Assembly (NCBI RefSeq): GCF_009857445.1
Contig: NZ_WWCN01000001.1
Coordinates: 186,001-250,000, forward strand
DNA: 64,000 bases
Direction of reading: 5' to 3'
Origin: Duganella flavida
GTDB taxonomy: Bacteria > Pseudomonadota > Gammaproteobacteria > Burkholderiales > Burkholderiaceae_D
Below the pieces are notes generated by a model that saw only the letters and a program-made list of their open reading frames with translations, did not search any database and was not told where the DNA came from. Positions 35,895 through 44,996 of this stretch are shown here, piece after piece; the stretch's first letter is position 1; each line of letters opens with the position of its first letter. Made by a program: the position numbers and the translations under genes.

Positions 35895-36803
35895 ATGATG
35901 AAGAAATGGATTTGCTTGTTGCTGGCCGTGCCGCTGCTGTCGTCGGCCGCAGAAATCAAGATCGGCTTTCAAAAGAGCGCGGGCTTGCTCAGCATGATGA
36001 AGACGCAGGGCTTGTCGCTGCCGGGCCATCAGATCAAATGGATTGAATTCCCTGCCGGCCCGCAGATGCTGGAGGCGCTGAACGCGGGCAGCATCGATTT
36101 TGGCAGCACTGGTGCACCGCCGCCGGTGTTTGCGCAAGCGGGCGGCGTGGATTTGCTGTACGTCGGCGCGGAGCCGGCGCCGATCAGCAGTGAAGCGCTG
36201 TTCGTGCCTAAGGATTCGCCGATTCGCACCGTGGCGGATTTGAAAGGCAAGCGCGTGGCGTTCCAGAAGGGCTCCGGCTCGCACTTCCTGCTGGCGTCCG
36301 CATTGCAGAAAGCAGGCTTGAAGTTCAGCGATATCACGCCGGTCTACCTGTCGCCATCGGATGCGCGTGCTGCGTTTGTGGGTGGCGGAATTGACGCGTG
36401 GGTGGTGTGGGATCCCTACTTCGCCTCAGCGCAGAAGGCCTATCAGGTGCGCGTGCTGAGCGACTACACCGCACTGCCGCAAGCGAACGGCTTTTACCTA
36501 GCCTCGCGCAAATTCGCGGAGCAATCGCCGCAGCTGGTATCGGCTTTGCTGGAGCAGGTCAAGCTGACCGGTAAATGGGCCAGCGAGCATCAGAAAGAAG
36601 TGAGCACCCTGCTGACGCAGCAAACCGGCGTGCCAGCCGATATCGTCGCCACCTGGATGCAGCGCACCCGCTACGGCGCCACGCCAGTGACACCCGACAT
36701 CGTCGCCAACCAGCAGCGCGTGGCCGACCTGTTCTATCAACAGAAACTGATCCCGAAAGCCGTCAACATCGCCAGCCGCGTGTGGACCTGGCAGCCCAAG
36801 TGA
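35895..36803 (+). CDS. SsuA-like aliphatic sulfonate/sulfur compound-binding protein
   Basis: 302 aa. Signal peptide (MMKKWICLLLAVPLLSSA). The pattern of SsuA/TauA proteins is clear: IKIGFQKSAGLLSM, IKWIEFPAGPQMLEALNAG, IDFGSTGAPPPVFAQAGG, then the two-lobed fold to the end. It binds organic sulfonates in the periplasm in known members. It is cotranscribed with lacI. No permease or ATPase is adjacent, so transport would need components from elsewhere in the genome. Confidence 0.9.
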   Translation: MMKKWICLLLAVPLLSSAAEIKIGFQKSAGLLSMMKTQGLSLPGHQIKWIEFPAGPQMLEALNAGSIDFGSTGAPPPVFAQAGGVDLLYVGAEPAPISSEALFVPKDSPIRTVADLKGKRVAFQKGSGSHFLLASALQKAGLKFSDITPVYLSPSDARAAFVGGGIDAWVVWDPYFASAQKAYQVRVLSDYTALPQANGFYLASRKFAEQSPQLVSALLEQVKLTGKWASEHQKEVSTLLTQQTGVPADIVATWMQRTRYGATPVTPDIVANQQRVADLFYQQKLIPKAVNIASRVWTWQPK

Positions 36804-36839
36804 AGCACGATTGATCTACCTAAAAGCCCCGCTGGTTAA

Positions 36840-37245
36840 GCCGCCTACGCTGGCCAGCAGCTAACTCAGCTCTGGTGGCACACCCGCTGCGATCCCGCCA
36901 CCACGTTCGTATCCGACTACGTCCATGACGAAATCACAAACGGAGATCCACTATGTGCCATGCGACGTCTACATTTCATTCAGCATCTGTTTCCCCTGCC
37001 TAGGCACCGAAAAGTTGAGAGCTCTCAGGAACTTTTAATTTGCGGCGGCGGTCTAACCGCCAATGCAAAGCAGCAAGCAAATCATATTGCTTGCGCAGCT
37101 TTCTATCATTACGATGTTTTATTAACTTGGGACTGCAACAATATAGCCAATACTCGAAAGCAGAGTCTGCTACGAATGCTAGTGAATGATAGCGAGCACC
37201 TGCTCCCCGAACTAGCAACGCCTTTTGGACTAATGGAGAATAGCT
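36840..37245 (+). pseudogene. Decayed PIN-domain toxin (VapC-like) gene remnant
   Basis: In the plus frame opening after TAA (36837-36839) the translation matches a PIN-domain family: AGQQLTQLWWHTR, then FVSDYVHDEITNGDPLCAMRRL, then NHIACAAFYHYDVLLTWDC and NNIAN, ending TPFGLMEN. This aligns with the usual Q-x-x-T-x-x-WW, V-S-x-x-V-x-D-E, GDP-x-x-A-x-R-L and H-x-A-x-A...D-x-L-L-T-W-N-C-x-H-I-A-N signatures. The N-terminal start with its first acidic residue is missing, an in-frame stop lies at 36837, and the usual D before A-L-H is Asn-like here. So it is a remnant, not an active toxin. Composition is AT-richer than the surroundings. The rest of 36804-37245 holds nothing else that I can support. 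Confidence 0.7.
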
Positions 37246-37536
37246 ATGAAACTCTTTGGCGTAGAAATTCCCAGCGATATCGAAATACCCGAAGTAGATC
37301 CGGTAAGCAAGGCGGAGATAGATGAGATGCACGCGTCGACCATTCGTGAGCGCGAGGAAAGTGAGCGACGTCGTAAGGATCCCCGTTTCGCTTGGTTCTT
37401 CGCAAATATGAAGACAGCGCCGCTTCCGCCGGACGCCGATAAACCATACAAATTCGACGTGAAAAAACTGCGTCTGCTATCGCCGTGGGCCCGGGCGCGG
37501 ACTCTGTACGGATGGCGCGACCACCTGACGGATTAG
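37246..37536 (+). CDS. Hypothetical charged 96-aa protein
   Basis: 96 aa, with a good Shine-Dalgarno GGAG 8 bases before the ATG. The protein is rich in Glu, Arg and Lys (EMHASTIREREESERRRK) with a short aromatic/basic end (LLSPWARARTLYGWRDHLTD). No family recognised; no signal peptide or membrane segment. It begins right at the end of the PIN remnant, so it may be the partner gene of that locus or unrelated. The last four bases overlap the convergent DUF971 gene. Confidence 0.5.
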   Translation: MKLFGVEIPSDIEIPEVDPVSKAEIDEMHASTIREREESERRRKDPRFAWFFANMKTAPLPPDADKPYKFDVKKLRLLSPWARARTLYGWRDHLTD

Positions 37537-37976
37537 TGCTTGCAGCCGCCGCTGCCACAACCGCCGCCGTGCTGGTGCGTGGATGGGCCGGTCAGGGAGA
37601 CACCGGTTTCGCGGCCGCTGTCGCCTTCGAAGCCAGAGGCGTGCAGGCGATCCATATAGGTCGCCCACAGCGCATCTTTCTGGCTGCCCAGCTTGTACAG
37701 GTATTCCCACGTGAAGATACCGGTATTGTGGCCGTCGCTGAAGGTCGGCTGCACGGCGTAATTGCCCACCGGCTCAATGCCGGCAATGCCGACTTCACGT
37801 TTGCCGACTTGCAGCACTTCCTGCCCCGGACCATGCCCCATCACCTCCGCCGACGGCGAATACACGCGCAGCAATTCAAATGGAATCGAAAACGACGCAC
37901 CGTCGTTGAACTCAACGTCCAGCACGCGGGATTTGTTGTGTACCGTCAGGCCGGTAGGGACAGGTTTGCTGCTCAT
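37533..37976 (-). CDS. DUF971 protein
   Basis: 147 aa from the ATG at 37976, which overlaps the HIT gene stop by four bases (ATGA). The open frame upstream reads into the HIT gene and is not coding. DUF971 core: LTVHNKSRVLDVEFNDGASFSIPFELLRVYSPSAEV, then IEPVGNYAVQPTFSDGHNTGIFTWEYL. The C-terminus carries a His/Cys-rich tail (HQHGGGCGSGGCKH) that could bind metal. DUF971 is normally adjacent to ubiE in this order. Function unknown; related domains occur in Fe-S proteins and hydroxylases. Confidence 0.92.
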   Translation of the reverse strand: MSSKPVPTGLTVHNKSRVLDVEFNDGASFSIPFELLRVYSPSAEVMGHGPGQEVLQVGKREVGIAGIEPVGNYAVQPTFSDGHNTGIFTWEYLYKLGSQKDALWATYMDRLHASGFEGDSGRETGVSLTGPSTHQHGGGCGSGGCKH

Positions 37977-38404
37977 AATGCTTTCACTTTCTCGACGATG
38001 GCTGCGTGCAGTGCCGGCAGCAGCGCTCGTCGCGCCGCCAGCACTTCCGCCGACGATGCACGCTGTGCCACAGCCCAGGTCGGGTTGGGGAAATGCGCAT
38101 CGTCGCGGTAACGCGGGATAACGTGCCAATGCACGTGCGGCGTCATATTACCAAAACTCGCGAGATTGATTTTTTCCGGCGCCATCACCTCGCGCTGCGC
38201 GGACTCGACAGCCCACACCACGTCCATCACGCGCACCCGGTCGGCCACCGGCAAATCGGTCATCTCTTTCACGTGGCCATTCCACACCACGCGCGTGAAG
38301 CCCGGATACTCGGCTTCGTCCACAGCGACCACCGACAGCTGGTGATTGCCCCAGACTAATGAAGCCCCTGGTGCTGCAAGCAGGTTACACAGATCGCAGG
38401 CCAT
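37973..38404 (-). CDS. HIT-family nucleotide hydrolase
   Basis: 143 aa. Histidine triad motif HVHWHVIPR near residue 95, preceded by the family's Cys-x-x-Cys start (MACDLCNLL) and FTRVVWNGHVKEMTDL. Members hydrolyse or transfer nucleoside phosphoramidates and dinucleotides. It lies 2 bases after the FAD-linked oxidoreductase gene and overlaps DUF971. Confidence 0.93.
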   Translation of the reverse strand: MACDLCNLLAAPGASLVWGNHQLSVVAVDEAEYPGFTRVVWNGHVKEMTDLPVADRVRVMDVVWAVESAQREVMAPEKINLASFGNMTPHVHWHVIPRYRDDAHFPNPTWAVAQRASSAEVLAARRALLPALHAAIVEKVKAL

Positions 38405-38406
38405 AC

Positions 38407-41400
38407 TTACACCAGCACGCGTTCAATGCCGCCGTCGTTGGCGCGCTTCACATAGTCCGGCATCCAGTTTTCGCCCAGCAGGTGCTTGGCGATTTCCACC
38501 ACGATGTAGTCAGCGGTGGTGCCAGCATCTTCGCTGTAGCGCGAGACGCCGCCCAGGCAGGCCGGGCAGCTGGTCAGGATCTTCACTTCGCCGTCGAAGC
38601 CGTCCGCGCGCAGCTTGTCCGCGCCCTTGATGACTTCCTCTTCCTTGCGGAAGCGCACCTGCGTCGAGATGTCCGGACGCGCCACCATCAGCGTGCCCGA
38701 GTCGCCGCAGCAGCGGTCGTTCTTCTCGATCTTGACGTTGTCGTGCGTCTGGATCAGCGAGTTGACGGTCTTGGTCGCCTCCTGCAGCTTCATCGGCGTG
38801 TGGCAAGGCTCGTGGTACATATAACGGGTACCGGTCACGCCTTCCAGCTTGACGCCCTTCTCATTCAGATATTCGTGAATATCCATGATGCGGCAGCCTG
38901 GGAAAATCTTGTCGAACTCATAGGTCGCCAGTTGGTCGTAGCAAGTACCGCACGAGACCAGCACCGTCTTGATGTCCAGATAGTTGAGCGTATTCGCCAT
39001 GCGGTGGAACAGCACGCGGTTATCGGTCATCATCTTGTCGGCCTTGTCGTACTGGCCCGAGCCGCGTTGCGGATAACCGCAGCACAGATAGCCCGGCGGC
39101 AGCACGGTCTGCACGCCCACTTCCCACAGCATGGCCTGGGTTGCCAGGCCCACTTGCGAGAACAGGCGCTCCGAACCACAGCCCGGGAAGTAGAACACGG
39201 CTTCCGTATCGGCATTGGTGGTTTTCGGATTGCGGATGATCGGGATGACTTTGTCGTCCTCAATATCCAGCAACGCGCGCGCGGTTTTCTTCGGCAGGTT
39301 GCCCGGCATCTTCTTGTTGATGAAGTGGATCACCTGCTCGCGCACCGCTGGCTTGCCGACGCTCGGTGGCGGCGCCTTGGTTTGCTTCTTGGCGAATTTC
39401 TTCAGCAAGTCATTACCCAGGCGCTGCGCCTTGTAGCCGATACCGATCATCGCCGCGCGGGTGGCGTTGATGGTGGCCGGATCGGTGGCGTTCAGGTAGA
39501 ACATGGCCGCCGCCTTGCCCGGATTGAAGGTCTTCTTGTCCATCTTGCGTAGCAGGTTGCGCATGTTCATCGACACATCACCGAAGTCGATATTGACCGG
39601 ACATGGCGTCACGCATTTGTGACAGACCGTGCAGTGGTCAGCCACGTCTTCAAATTCTTCCCAGTGCTTGATCGAGATGCCGCGGCGGGTCTGCTCTTCG
39701 TACAGGAAGGCTTCGATCAGCGACGACGTTGCCAGGATCTTGTCACGTGGCGAGTACAGCAGGTTGGCGCGCGGCACGTGGGTCGAGCACACAGGTTTAC
39801 ACTTACCGCAGCGCAGGCAGTCTTTGACGCTGTTGGCAATCTCGCCAATATCGCTCTGCTGCATGATCAGCGATTCGTGGCCCATCAGGCCGAACGACGG
39901 CGTGTAGGCGTTGCGCAGGTCGGCTTCCATGCCGTCCAGGTTCAGCAGCTTGCCCTTGTTGAAGCGGCCTTCCGGGTCGACGCGCAGCTTGTACTCGCGG
40001 AATGGCGCGATTTCGTCTTCCTGCAAGAACTCCAGCTTGGTGATGCCGATGCCGTGCTCGCCCGAGATGACGCCGTTCAGCGAACGGGCCAAAGTCATGA
40101 TGCGTGCCACGGCCTTGTGCGCCAGTTGCAGCATCTCGTAATGATCCGAGTTGACCGGCAAGTTGGTGTGCACGTTGCCATCGCCGGCGTGCATGTGCAG
40201 CGCCACGAACACGCGTCCGCGCAGCACGCGCTTGTGGATGGCGGTGGCTTCGTCGAGGATCAGCTTGTAGGCGGCGCCGTTGAAAATCTGGCGCAGCTGC
40301 GCACGGATTTCCTGCTTCCACGTGACGCGGATGGTGCGGTCCTGAACCACGTCGAACAGGGTGGCGTCCGGCTGGGTTTTCAGGCGCTCGTCGAAGACTG
40401 GCAACAGGCGGTCCATGCCGTGCGTGGCCAACTCGGCGGTGATGGACGCCAGCGGCTTGTCCAGCTCGGCCAACAGATAAGTCCAGCGCGCGTGCACTTG
40501 CGACAGCAGCGCTTCCGCTTGCTGCTGGCGGTCGCCCAGCATCTCGGCGTCACCGACGCTGTCGTCGGCATCGTCGCTCTTGCCGATCGGCAGATTGCCG
40601 GCGGCGAAGAAGTCCCGCAGCTCTTCCACCAGTTGCAGCTTGTTCTTGATCGACAGCTCGATGTTGATGCGCTCGATGCCGTCGGTGTACTCGCCCATGC
40701 GGTTCAGCGGGATCACCACGTCTTCGTTGATCTTGAAGGCGTTGGTGTGCTTGGCGATGGCGGCGGTACGGGCGCGGTCCAGCCAGAATTTCTTGCGGGT
40801 CTCCGGGCTGACGGCGATGAAGCCTTCGCCCACGCGGGTGTTCGCCAGGCGCACCACTTCCGACGCGGCTTGGGCCACGGCGTTTTCATCATCGCCGACG
40901 ATGTCGCCGAACAGCGCCATCTTCGGCAGCACGCCGCGTTTCGATTTGGTGGCGTAGCCGACGGCGCGCAGATAGCGCTCGTCCAGGTGCTCCAGGCCGG
41001 CGAGGCGCAAAGTCGAGAACTGTTCGCCCTTGGCTGGCAGGCCGTCGAGGTAATCCTTGATTTCGACAATCGACGGAATCGCATCGCGCGCCTGGCCGAA
41101 GAACTCCAGGCAGACGGTACGGGTGAACTTCGGCATCTTGTGCAGGATCCAGCGGCCCGAAGTAATCAGGCCGTCCGTGCCCTCTTTCTGGATGCCCGGC
41201 AGGCCGGCCAGGAATTTGTCGGTCACGTCCTTGCCCAGGCCTTCCTTGCGGAACACTCGGCCGGCGATTTCCAGAATCTCAGTCTTGAACGGCGCGCCCT
41301 TGGCTTCGCCCTTCGCGGTCGGATGGGTCCATTCCAGCTTGAAGCGGGCCAGTGGCGTATCGTGGATTTTCGACAGATTGTGATCGAGGCGCGTGACTTC

Positions 41401-42417
41401 CAGCCAATCGCCCTGCGGGTCAACCATGCGCCACGAGGCCAGGTTGTCCAGCGCTGTGCCCCACAGCACGGCCTTCTTGCCGCCTGCGTTCATGGCGATA
41501 TTGCCGCCGATGCAGGAGGCGTGGGCCGAGGTCGGGTCAACCGCGAACACGAAGCCGGCCTTCTCGGCGGCCTCGGAAACTTTGTTGGTGATGACGCCGG
41601 CGCCGGTGTAGATGGTGGCGTATTCCTTGTCCAGGCCCGGCAGCACTTTCATCTCTACCGCGCCCATGTTCAGCAGCTTCTCGGTGTTGATGACGGCCGA
41701 CATCGGCGTCAGCGGAATCGCGCCGCCGGTGTAGCCGGTACCGCCGCCGCGCGGGATGATGGTCAGACCGAGTTCGATACAGCCTTTGACCAGGCCGGCC
41801 ATTTCTTCTTCGCTGTCCGGCGTCAGCACCACGAATGGATACTCGACGCGCCAGTCGGTCGCATCGGTCACGTGGCTGATGCGCTTCATGCCGTCGAAGC
41901 AGATGTTGTGCTTGTCGGTGTAGCGGCCCAGCACTTTGAAGGTGCGTTTGCGCAGGTCGTACACCTGTTTGAATTCTTCGCCGAAATCGGCCACAGCCTT
42001 GCCGGCCGCTTGCAGCAGCTTGGCCACGTTGGCACTGCGCTGGCGCGAGGCTTCGTCTTTTTCAGCGTCGTCGACGCTGAGGCGGCGCTTGTCCACTTCC
42101 GCCAGACGGTGATGCAGCGCGTTGATCAGTTCCTGGCGGCGCTTCGGGTTATCCAGCAGGTCATCCTGCAAATATGGATTGCGGCGCACGGCCCAGATAT
42201 CACCCAGCACCTCGTACAGCATGCGCGCCGAACGGCCGGTCTGGCGCGCGCCGCGCAGCGCATCCAGCAGCGACCACGATTCCTCGCCTAGCAGCCGGAT
42301 GACGATCTCGCGATCGGAAAACGACGTGTAGTTATAAGGAATTTCCCGCAGGCGCGTGGCCTCCGGACCGTGGGGCGTTTCCGCCAGCAAAGCTTGGATT
42401 TGTGCAGGGGCGTTCAT
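38407..42417 (-). CDS. Giant FAD-linked/4Fe-4S/CCG oxidoreductase (D-lactate or glycolate dehydrogenase-like)
   Basis: 1336 aa, one chain combining domains that are separate subunits in glycolate oxidase. Order: N-terminal DUF3683-type region (about 1-180), FAD-binding domain (about 190-360; [19 protein letters not shown]), FAD-oxidase C-terminal domain (about 500-830), two 4Fe-4S ligand sets ([11 protein letters not shown] near 865 and [14 protein letters not shown] near 925) and two CCG cysteine-rich modules ([11 protein letters not shown] near 1112 and CCGDSG near 1235). It would oxidise a 2-hydroxy acid and pass electrons to the quinone pool. The precise substrate is unproven. It heads the oxidoreductase-HIT-DUF971 operon. 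Confidence 0.93.
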   Translation of the reverse strand: MNAPAQIQALLAETPHGPEATRLREIPYNYTSFSDREIVIRLLGEESWSLLDALRGARQTGRSARMLYEVLGDIWAVRRNPYLQDDLLDNPKRRQELINALHHRLAEVDKRRLSVDDAEKDEASRQRSANVAKLLQAAGKAVADFGEEFKQVYDLRKRTFKVLGRYTDKHNICFDGMKRISHVTDATDWRVEYPFVVLTPDSEEEMAGLVKGCIELGLTIIPRGGGTGYTGGAIPLTPMSAVINTEKLLNMGAVEMKVLPGLDKEYATIYTGAGVITNKVSEAAEKAGFVFAVDPTSAHASCIGGNIAMNAGGKKAVLWGTALDNLASWRMVDPQGDWLEVTRLDHNLSKIHDTPLARFKLEWTHPTAKGEAKGAPFKTEILEIAGRVFRKEGLGKDVTDKFLAGLPGIQKEGTDGLITSGRWILHKMPKFTRTVCLEFFGQARDAIPSIVEIKDYLDGLPAKGEQFSTLRLAGLEHLDERYLRAVGYATKSKRGVLPKMALFGDIVGDDENAVAQAASEVVRLANTRVGEGFIAVSPETRKKFWLDRARTAAIAKHTNAFKINEDVVIPLNRMGEYTDGIERINIELSIKNKLQLVEELRDFFAAGNLPIGKSDDADDSVGDAEMLGDRQQQAEALLSQVHARWTYLLAELDKPLASITAELATHGMDRLLPVFDERLKTQPDATLFDVVQDRTIRVTWKQEIRAQLRQIFNGAAYKLILDEATAIHKRVLRGRVFVALHMHAGDGNVHTNLPVNSDHYEMLQLAHKAVARIMTLARSLNGVISGEHGIGITKLEFLQEDEIAPFREYKLRVDPEGRFNKGKLLNLDGMEADLRNAYTPSFGLMGHESLIMQQSDIGEIANSVKDCLRCGKCKPVCSTHVPRANLLYSPRDKILATSSLIEAFLYEEQTRRGISIKHWEEFEDVADHCTVCHKCVTPCPVNIDFGDVSMNMRNLLRKMDKKTFNPGKAAAMFYLNATDPATINATRAAMIGIGYKAQRLGNDLLKKFAKKQTKAPPPSVGKPAVREQVIHFINKKMPGNLPKKTARALLDIEDDKVIPIIRNPKTTNADTEAVFYFPGCGSERLFSQVGLATQAMLWEVGVQTVLPPGYLCCGYPQRGSGQYDKADKMMTDNRVLFHRMANTLNYLDIKTVLVSCGTCYDQLATYEFDKIFPGCRIMDIHEYLNEKGVKLEGVTGTRYMYHEPCHTPMKLQEATKTVNSLIQTHDNVKIEKNDRCCGDSGTLMVARPDISTQVRFRKEEEVIKGADKLRADGFDGEVKILTSCPACLGGVSRYSEDAGTTADYIVVEIAKHLLGENWMPDYVKRANDGGIERVLV

Positions 42418-42601
42418 TATGCGATTGGACTGTAGACAGAACCCGGGGAGGTCATTCTAGCCTATTGCGGCGCACCACGCGGGAACAGCCTTAAATGACC
42501 GAGGGACTCTGCAAAAGCCAAAAACACGCCAAAAATTCGAAAAACCACCGGCCACCGGGCAATTTCATGCCAATTATCATCAACAGACTGAATGAAATTT
42601 A

Positions 42602-42617
42602 CGCATAAGCTTATGCG
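42602..42617. repeat. 16-base perfect palindrome in the yqaA/oxidoreductase gap
   Basis: CGCATAAGCTTATGCG (42602-42617), no loop, 185 bases upstream of the oxidoreductase start and just downstream of yqaA. Could be an operator or the base of a hairpin after yqaA; no T-run. The rest of 42418-42640 is A/C-rich, with nothing else that I can name. Confidence 0.45.
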
Positions 42618-42640
42618 GCAATATGATCAAATGCACCAAA

Positions 42641-43132
42641 TTAGCTCAGTAATTCCCCGATCCGATGCCACACTCCGTCCGGCACGTACAACAGCAGCGA
42701 GGTCATGGTGAGGTAGCGCAAGCACTTGCCGATGGCCATATACGCCACGCTGGGCCAGAACGGCAGGCGCAGCCAGCCACCCAGCGTGCACAAGGGATCG
42801 CCGATGCCGGGCAGCCAGGCCAGCAGCATGGTCTTGGCGCCGTAGCGCTCCAGCCAGTGGAACCAGCGGCTCTGGCGCTCCTTGGAAAAACTCTGCTTGG
42901 CCTGCCAGCCCATGTAGTAATCGATGACGCCGCCCAGCGTGTTGCCGATGGTGGCGACAACGATGGCGCTCCAGAACATGGCCGGGTTGGCTTTGATCAC
43001 GGCAAACACCGCCGGCTCCGAGCCGAGCGGGATCAATGTGGCCGACACCAGGCTGATGATGAAGATCGAGGTCAGCCCCACCTTGGGTGCGGCCAGCACC
43101 AGCAGCAACCAGCTAATTGCGGATTCGATCAT
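42641..43132 (-). CDS. YqaA-family membrane protein (DedA/SNARE-associated superfamily)
   Basis: 163 aa from the ATG at 43132. The upstream ATG at 43162 would sit inside a TATAAT element. About four transmembrane segments; YqaA features VSATLIPLGSEPAVFAVIKANP, GNTLGGVIDYYMGW and AWLPGIGDPLCTLGGWLRLPF, with the conserved P-G-I-G-D-P-L-C loop. DedA-superfamily proteins help flip undecaprenyl phosphate or phospholipids; YqaA itself is not well characterised. Confidence 0.9.
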   Translation of the reverse strand: MIESAISWLLLVLAAPKVGLTSIFIISLVSATLIPLGSEPAVFAVIKANPAMFWSAIVVATIGNTLGGVIDYYMGWQAKQSFSKERQSRWFHWLERYGAKTMLLAWLPGIGDPLCTLGGWLRLPFWPSVAYMAIGKCLRYLTMTSLLLYVPDGVWHRIGELLS

Positions 43133-43160
43133 CGGAAGTGGGCGCAAGAGGAAAGCTGCC

Positions 43161-43166
43161 ATTATA
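43161..43166 (-). promoter_or_regulatory. -10 element of yqaA
   Basis: TATAAT on the minus strand overlaps the first possible ATG of yqaA (43162), so a transcript from it would start about 43153, and the real start codon is then 43132. No strong -35 is seen. Confidence 0.4.
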
Positions 43167-43262
43167 ATGAGTCAGCCCGATCCGGCACACCCGCCAGAAT
43201 CAGTGTCTCCCTGCTCCACCCGGTCACCAGCCGGCTAGTTAGCATCGCACCCTCCTAACAGC

Positions 43263-43346
43263 GGGGTCAGTTCTGCCAATCGGACACGTTCTCTGCCGTA
43301 GCGTTTGCTACGGCAGAGAACGTGTCCGATTGGCAGAACTGACCCC
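43263..43346. repeat. 84-base perfect palindromic (REP-like) element upstream of ilvA
   Basis: Two perfect 40-base arms (43263-43302 and 43307-43346) with a 4-base loop GTTT. The arms begin with GGGGTCAGTTCTGCC and end with CTGCCGTAGC next to the loop. It ends 22 bases before the ilvA ATG. The GGGGTCAG ends resemble the GGGTC(A/T)GACCC palindrome upstream of queF, which suggests a dispersed repeat family. In RNA it would be a very stable hairpin. Confidence 0.9.
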
Positions 43347-43368
43347 GGGTTTAACTTGTTTGCAGACT

Positions 43369-44904
43369 ATGACTACCGACTATCTGAAGAAAGTACTGAC
43401 CGCCCGCGTCTACGACGTGGCTGATGAAACCCCGCTGGAACTGGCGCCGACCCTGTCGCAGCGCTTCGAGAACCGAATTTATTTCAAGCGCGAGGACATG
43501 CAGAGCGTGTTCAGCTTCAAGATTCGCGGCGCCTATAACAAGATGGCCCACTTGAGCGACGCGCAACGCAAGCGCGGCGTGATTTGCGCCTCGGCCGGCA
43601 ACCATGCGCAAGGCGTCGCCTTGTCGGCTGCCAAACTCGGTTGCCGCGCACTGATTGTCATGCCGACCACCACGCCGCAGGTCAAGATCGACGCCGTCAA
43701 GGCGCGCGGCGGTCCCAACGTCGAAGTGGTGCTGCACGGCGAGTCGTACACCGATGCCTATACCCACGCGCTGACGCTGGAAAAGGAACAGGCGCTGACC
43801 TTCGTACACCCGTTCGACGATCCCGACGTGATCGCCGGCCAAGGCACCATCGGCATGGAAATCCTGCGCCAGCACTCGGGCCCGATCCACGCTATCTTTG
43901 TCGCCATCGGCGGCGGTGGCCTGATTTCCGGTGTGGCCGCCTACGTCAAGGCGATCCGTCCCGACATTAAGATCATCGGCGTGCAAACCATCGACTCGGA
44001 TGCCATGGCGCGCAGTATCAAAGCCGGCGAGCGCGTGACGCTCACCGATGTGGGCCTGTTCTCGGACGGCACCGCGGTGCGTCTGGTGGGCGAGGAAACC
44101 TTCCGTCTGACGCAGCAGTACGTCGACGACATCATCATCGTCGACACCGACGCCATCAGCGCCGCCATCAAGGATGTGTTCACCGATACACGCAGCATCC
44201 TGGAGCCGGCCGGCGCACTGGCCATTGCTGGCGCCAAGGCGTATGTCGAACGTGCCGCGCTGACCAAGGAACCGATCAAGAACGAGACCTTGATCACCAT
44301 CGCCTGCGGCGCCAATATGAACTTTGATCGCTTGCGCTTTGTGGCCGAGCGCGCCGAGCTGGGCGAAGCACGCGAGGCGCTGTTTGCCGTCACCTTGCCG
44401 GAGCAGCGCGGCAGCTTCAAGCGCTTGTGCCAACTGGTCGGCGGGCGCAACGTCACCGAGTTCACCTATCGCATATCCGACAAGGACGATGCGCACGTGT
44501 TCTGCGGCGTGCAGATTGCTGACCGCAGCGAATCGGGCGCGCTGACCCGCCGCTTTGAAGAGCACGGTTTCAAAGCGCTGGACCTGACCCACGACGAGCT
44601 GGCCAAGACCCATTTGCGCCATCTGGTCGGCGGCAAGAGCGTGCTGGCGGATAACGAGCTGCTGTACCGTTTCGAGTTCCCGGAACGTCCGGGCGCGCTG
44701 ATGCGCTTCCTCGATTCGATGGCGCCGAACTGGAACATCTCGCTGTGCCACTACCGCAGCCAGGGCGGCGACGTCGGCCGTATCGTGATCGGCCTGCAAG
44801 TGCCGCCGGAAGAAATGAGCGACTTCGCCCAATTCCTCGCCACGCTGGGCTATCGCTACTGGGATGAAAGCCAGAATCCCGTCTACAAACTGTTCCTGGG
44901 CTAA
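43369..44904 (+). CDS. ilvA: Threonine ammonia-lyase, biosynthetic (IlvA)
   Basis: 511 aa from the ATG at 43369; an upstream ATG at 43330 lies inside the palindromic element and is unlikely. PLP lysine in FSFKIRGAYNKM (near 49), phosphate-binding GGGGLISG, and two C-terminal ACT-like domains (about 330-510; EQRGSFKRLCQLVG and ERPGALMRFLDSM), which mark the isoleucine-feedback form. It turns threonine into 2-oxobutanoate, the first step of isoleucine synthesis. No other ilv genes are nearby. Confidence 0.96.
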   Translation: MTTDYLKKVLTARVYDVADETPLELAPTLSQRFENRIYFKREDMQSVFSFKIRGAYNKMAHLSDAQRKRGVICASAGNHAQGVALSAAKLGCRALIVMPTTTPQVKIDAVKARGGPNVEVVLHGESYTDAYTHALTLEKEQALTFVHPFDDPDVIAGQGTIGMEILRQHSGPIHAIFVAIGGGGLISGVAAYVKAIRPDIKIIGVQTIDSDAMARSIKAGERVTLTDVGLFSDGTAVRLVGEETFRLTQQYVDDIIIVDTDAISAAIKDVFTDTRSILEPAGALAIAGAKAYVERAALTKEPIKNETLITIACGANMNFDRLRFVAERAELGEAREALFAVTLPEQRGSFKRLCQLVGGRNVTEFTYRISDKDDAHVFCGVQIADRSESGALTRRFEEHGFKALDLTHDELAKTHLRHLVGGKSVLADNELLYRFEFPERPGALMRFLDSMAPNWNISLCHYRSQGGDVGRIVIGLQVPPEEMSDFAQFLATLGYRYWDESQNPVYKLFLG

Positions 44905-44943
44905 CCCCACAACCTTAAGTGACAGATCACGCTCCGTCGCTTA

Positions 44944-44970
44944 AGGGTCTGACCCGCAGGGTCAGACCCT
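44944..44970. repeat. REP-like palindrome upstream of queF
   Basis: AGGGTCTGACCC (44944-44955), 3-base loop, GGGTCAGACCCT (44959-44970): perfect 12-base arms, 26 bases before the queF ATG. It shares the GGGTCAG end sequence with the long palindrome before ilvA. As RNA it could act as an ilvA terminator-like stem, though no T-run follows. Confidence 0.75.
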
Positions 44971-44996
44971 GTGTCGCTTTGGGGTAAAATATCGCC

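Noticed and set aside
36876-36890. Sigma-54-like -24/-12 sequence (TGGCAC...CTGC)
   Set aside because: Spacing is right, but it lies inside the decayed PIN reading frame (the WWHTRC codons), has a mismatch in the -12 part, and no gene starts at a proper distance.
37977-38129. N-terminal extension of the DUF971 gene
   Set aside because: It overlaps the HIT gene coding sequence in another frame; the ATG at 37976 forms a normal ATGA overlap.
39619-42291. 890-codon plus-strand frame
   Set aside because: Antisense shadow of the giant FAD/Fe-S oxidoreductase.
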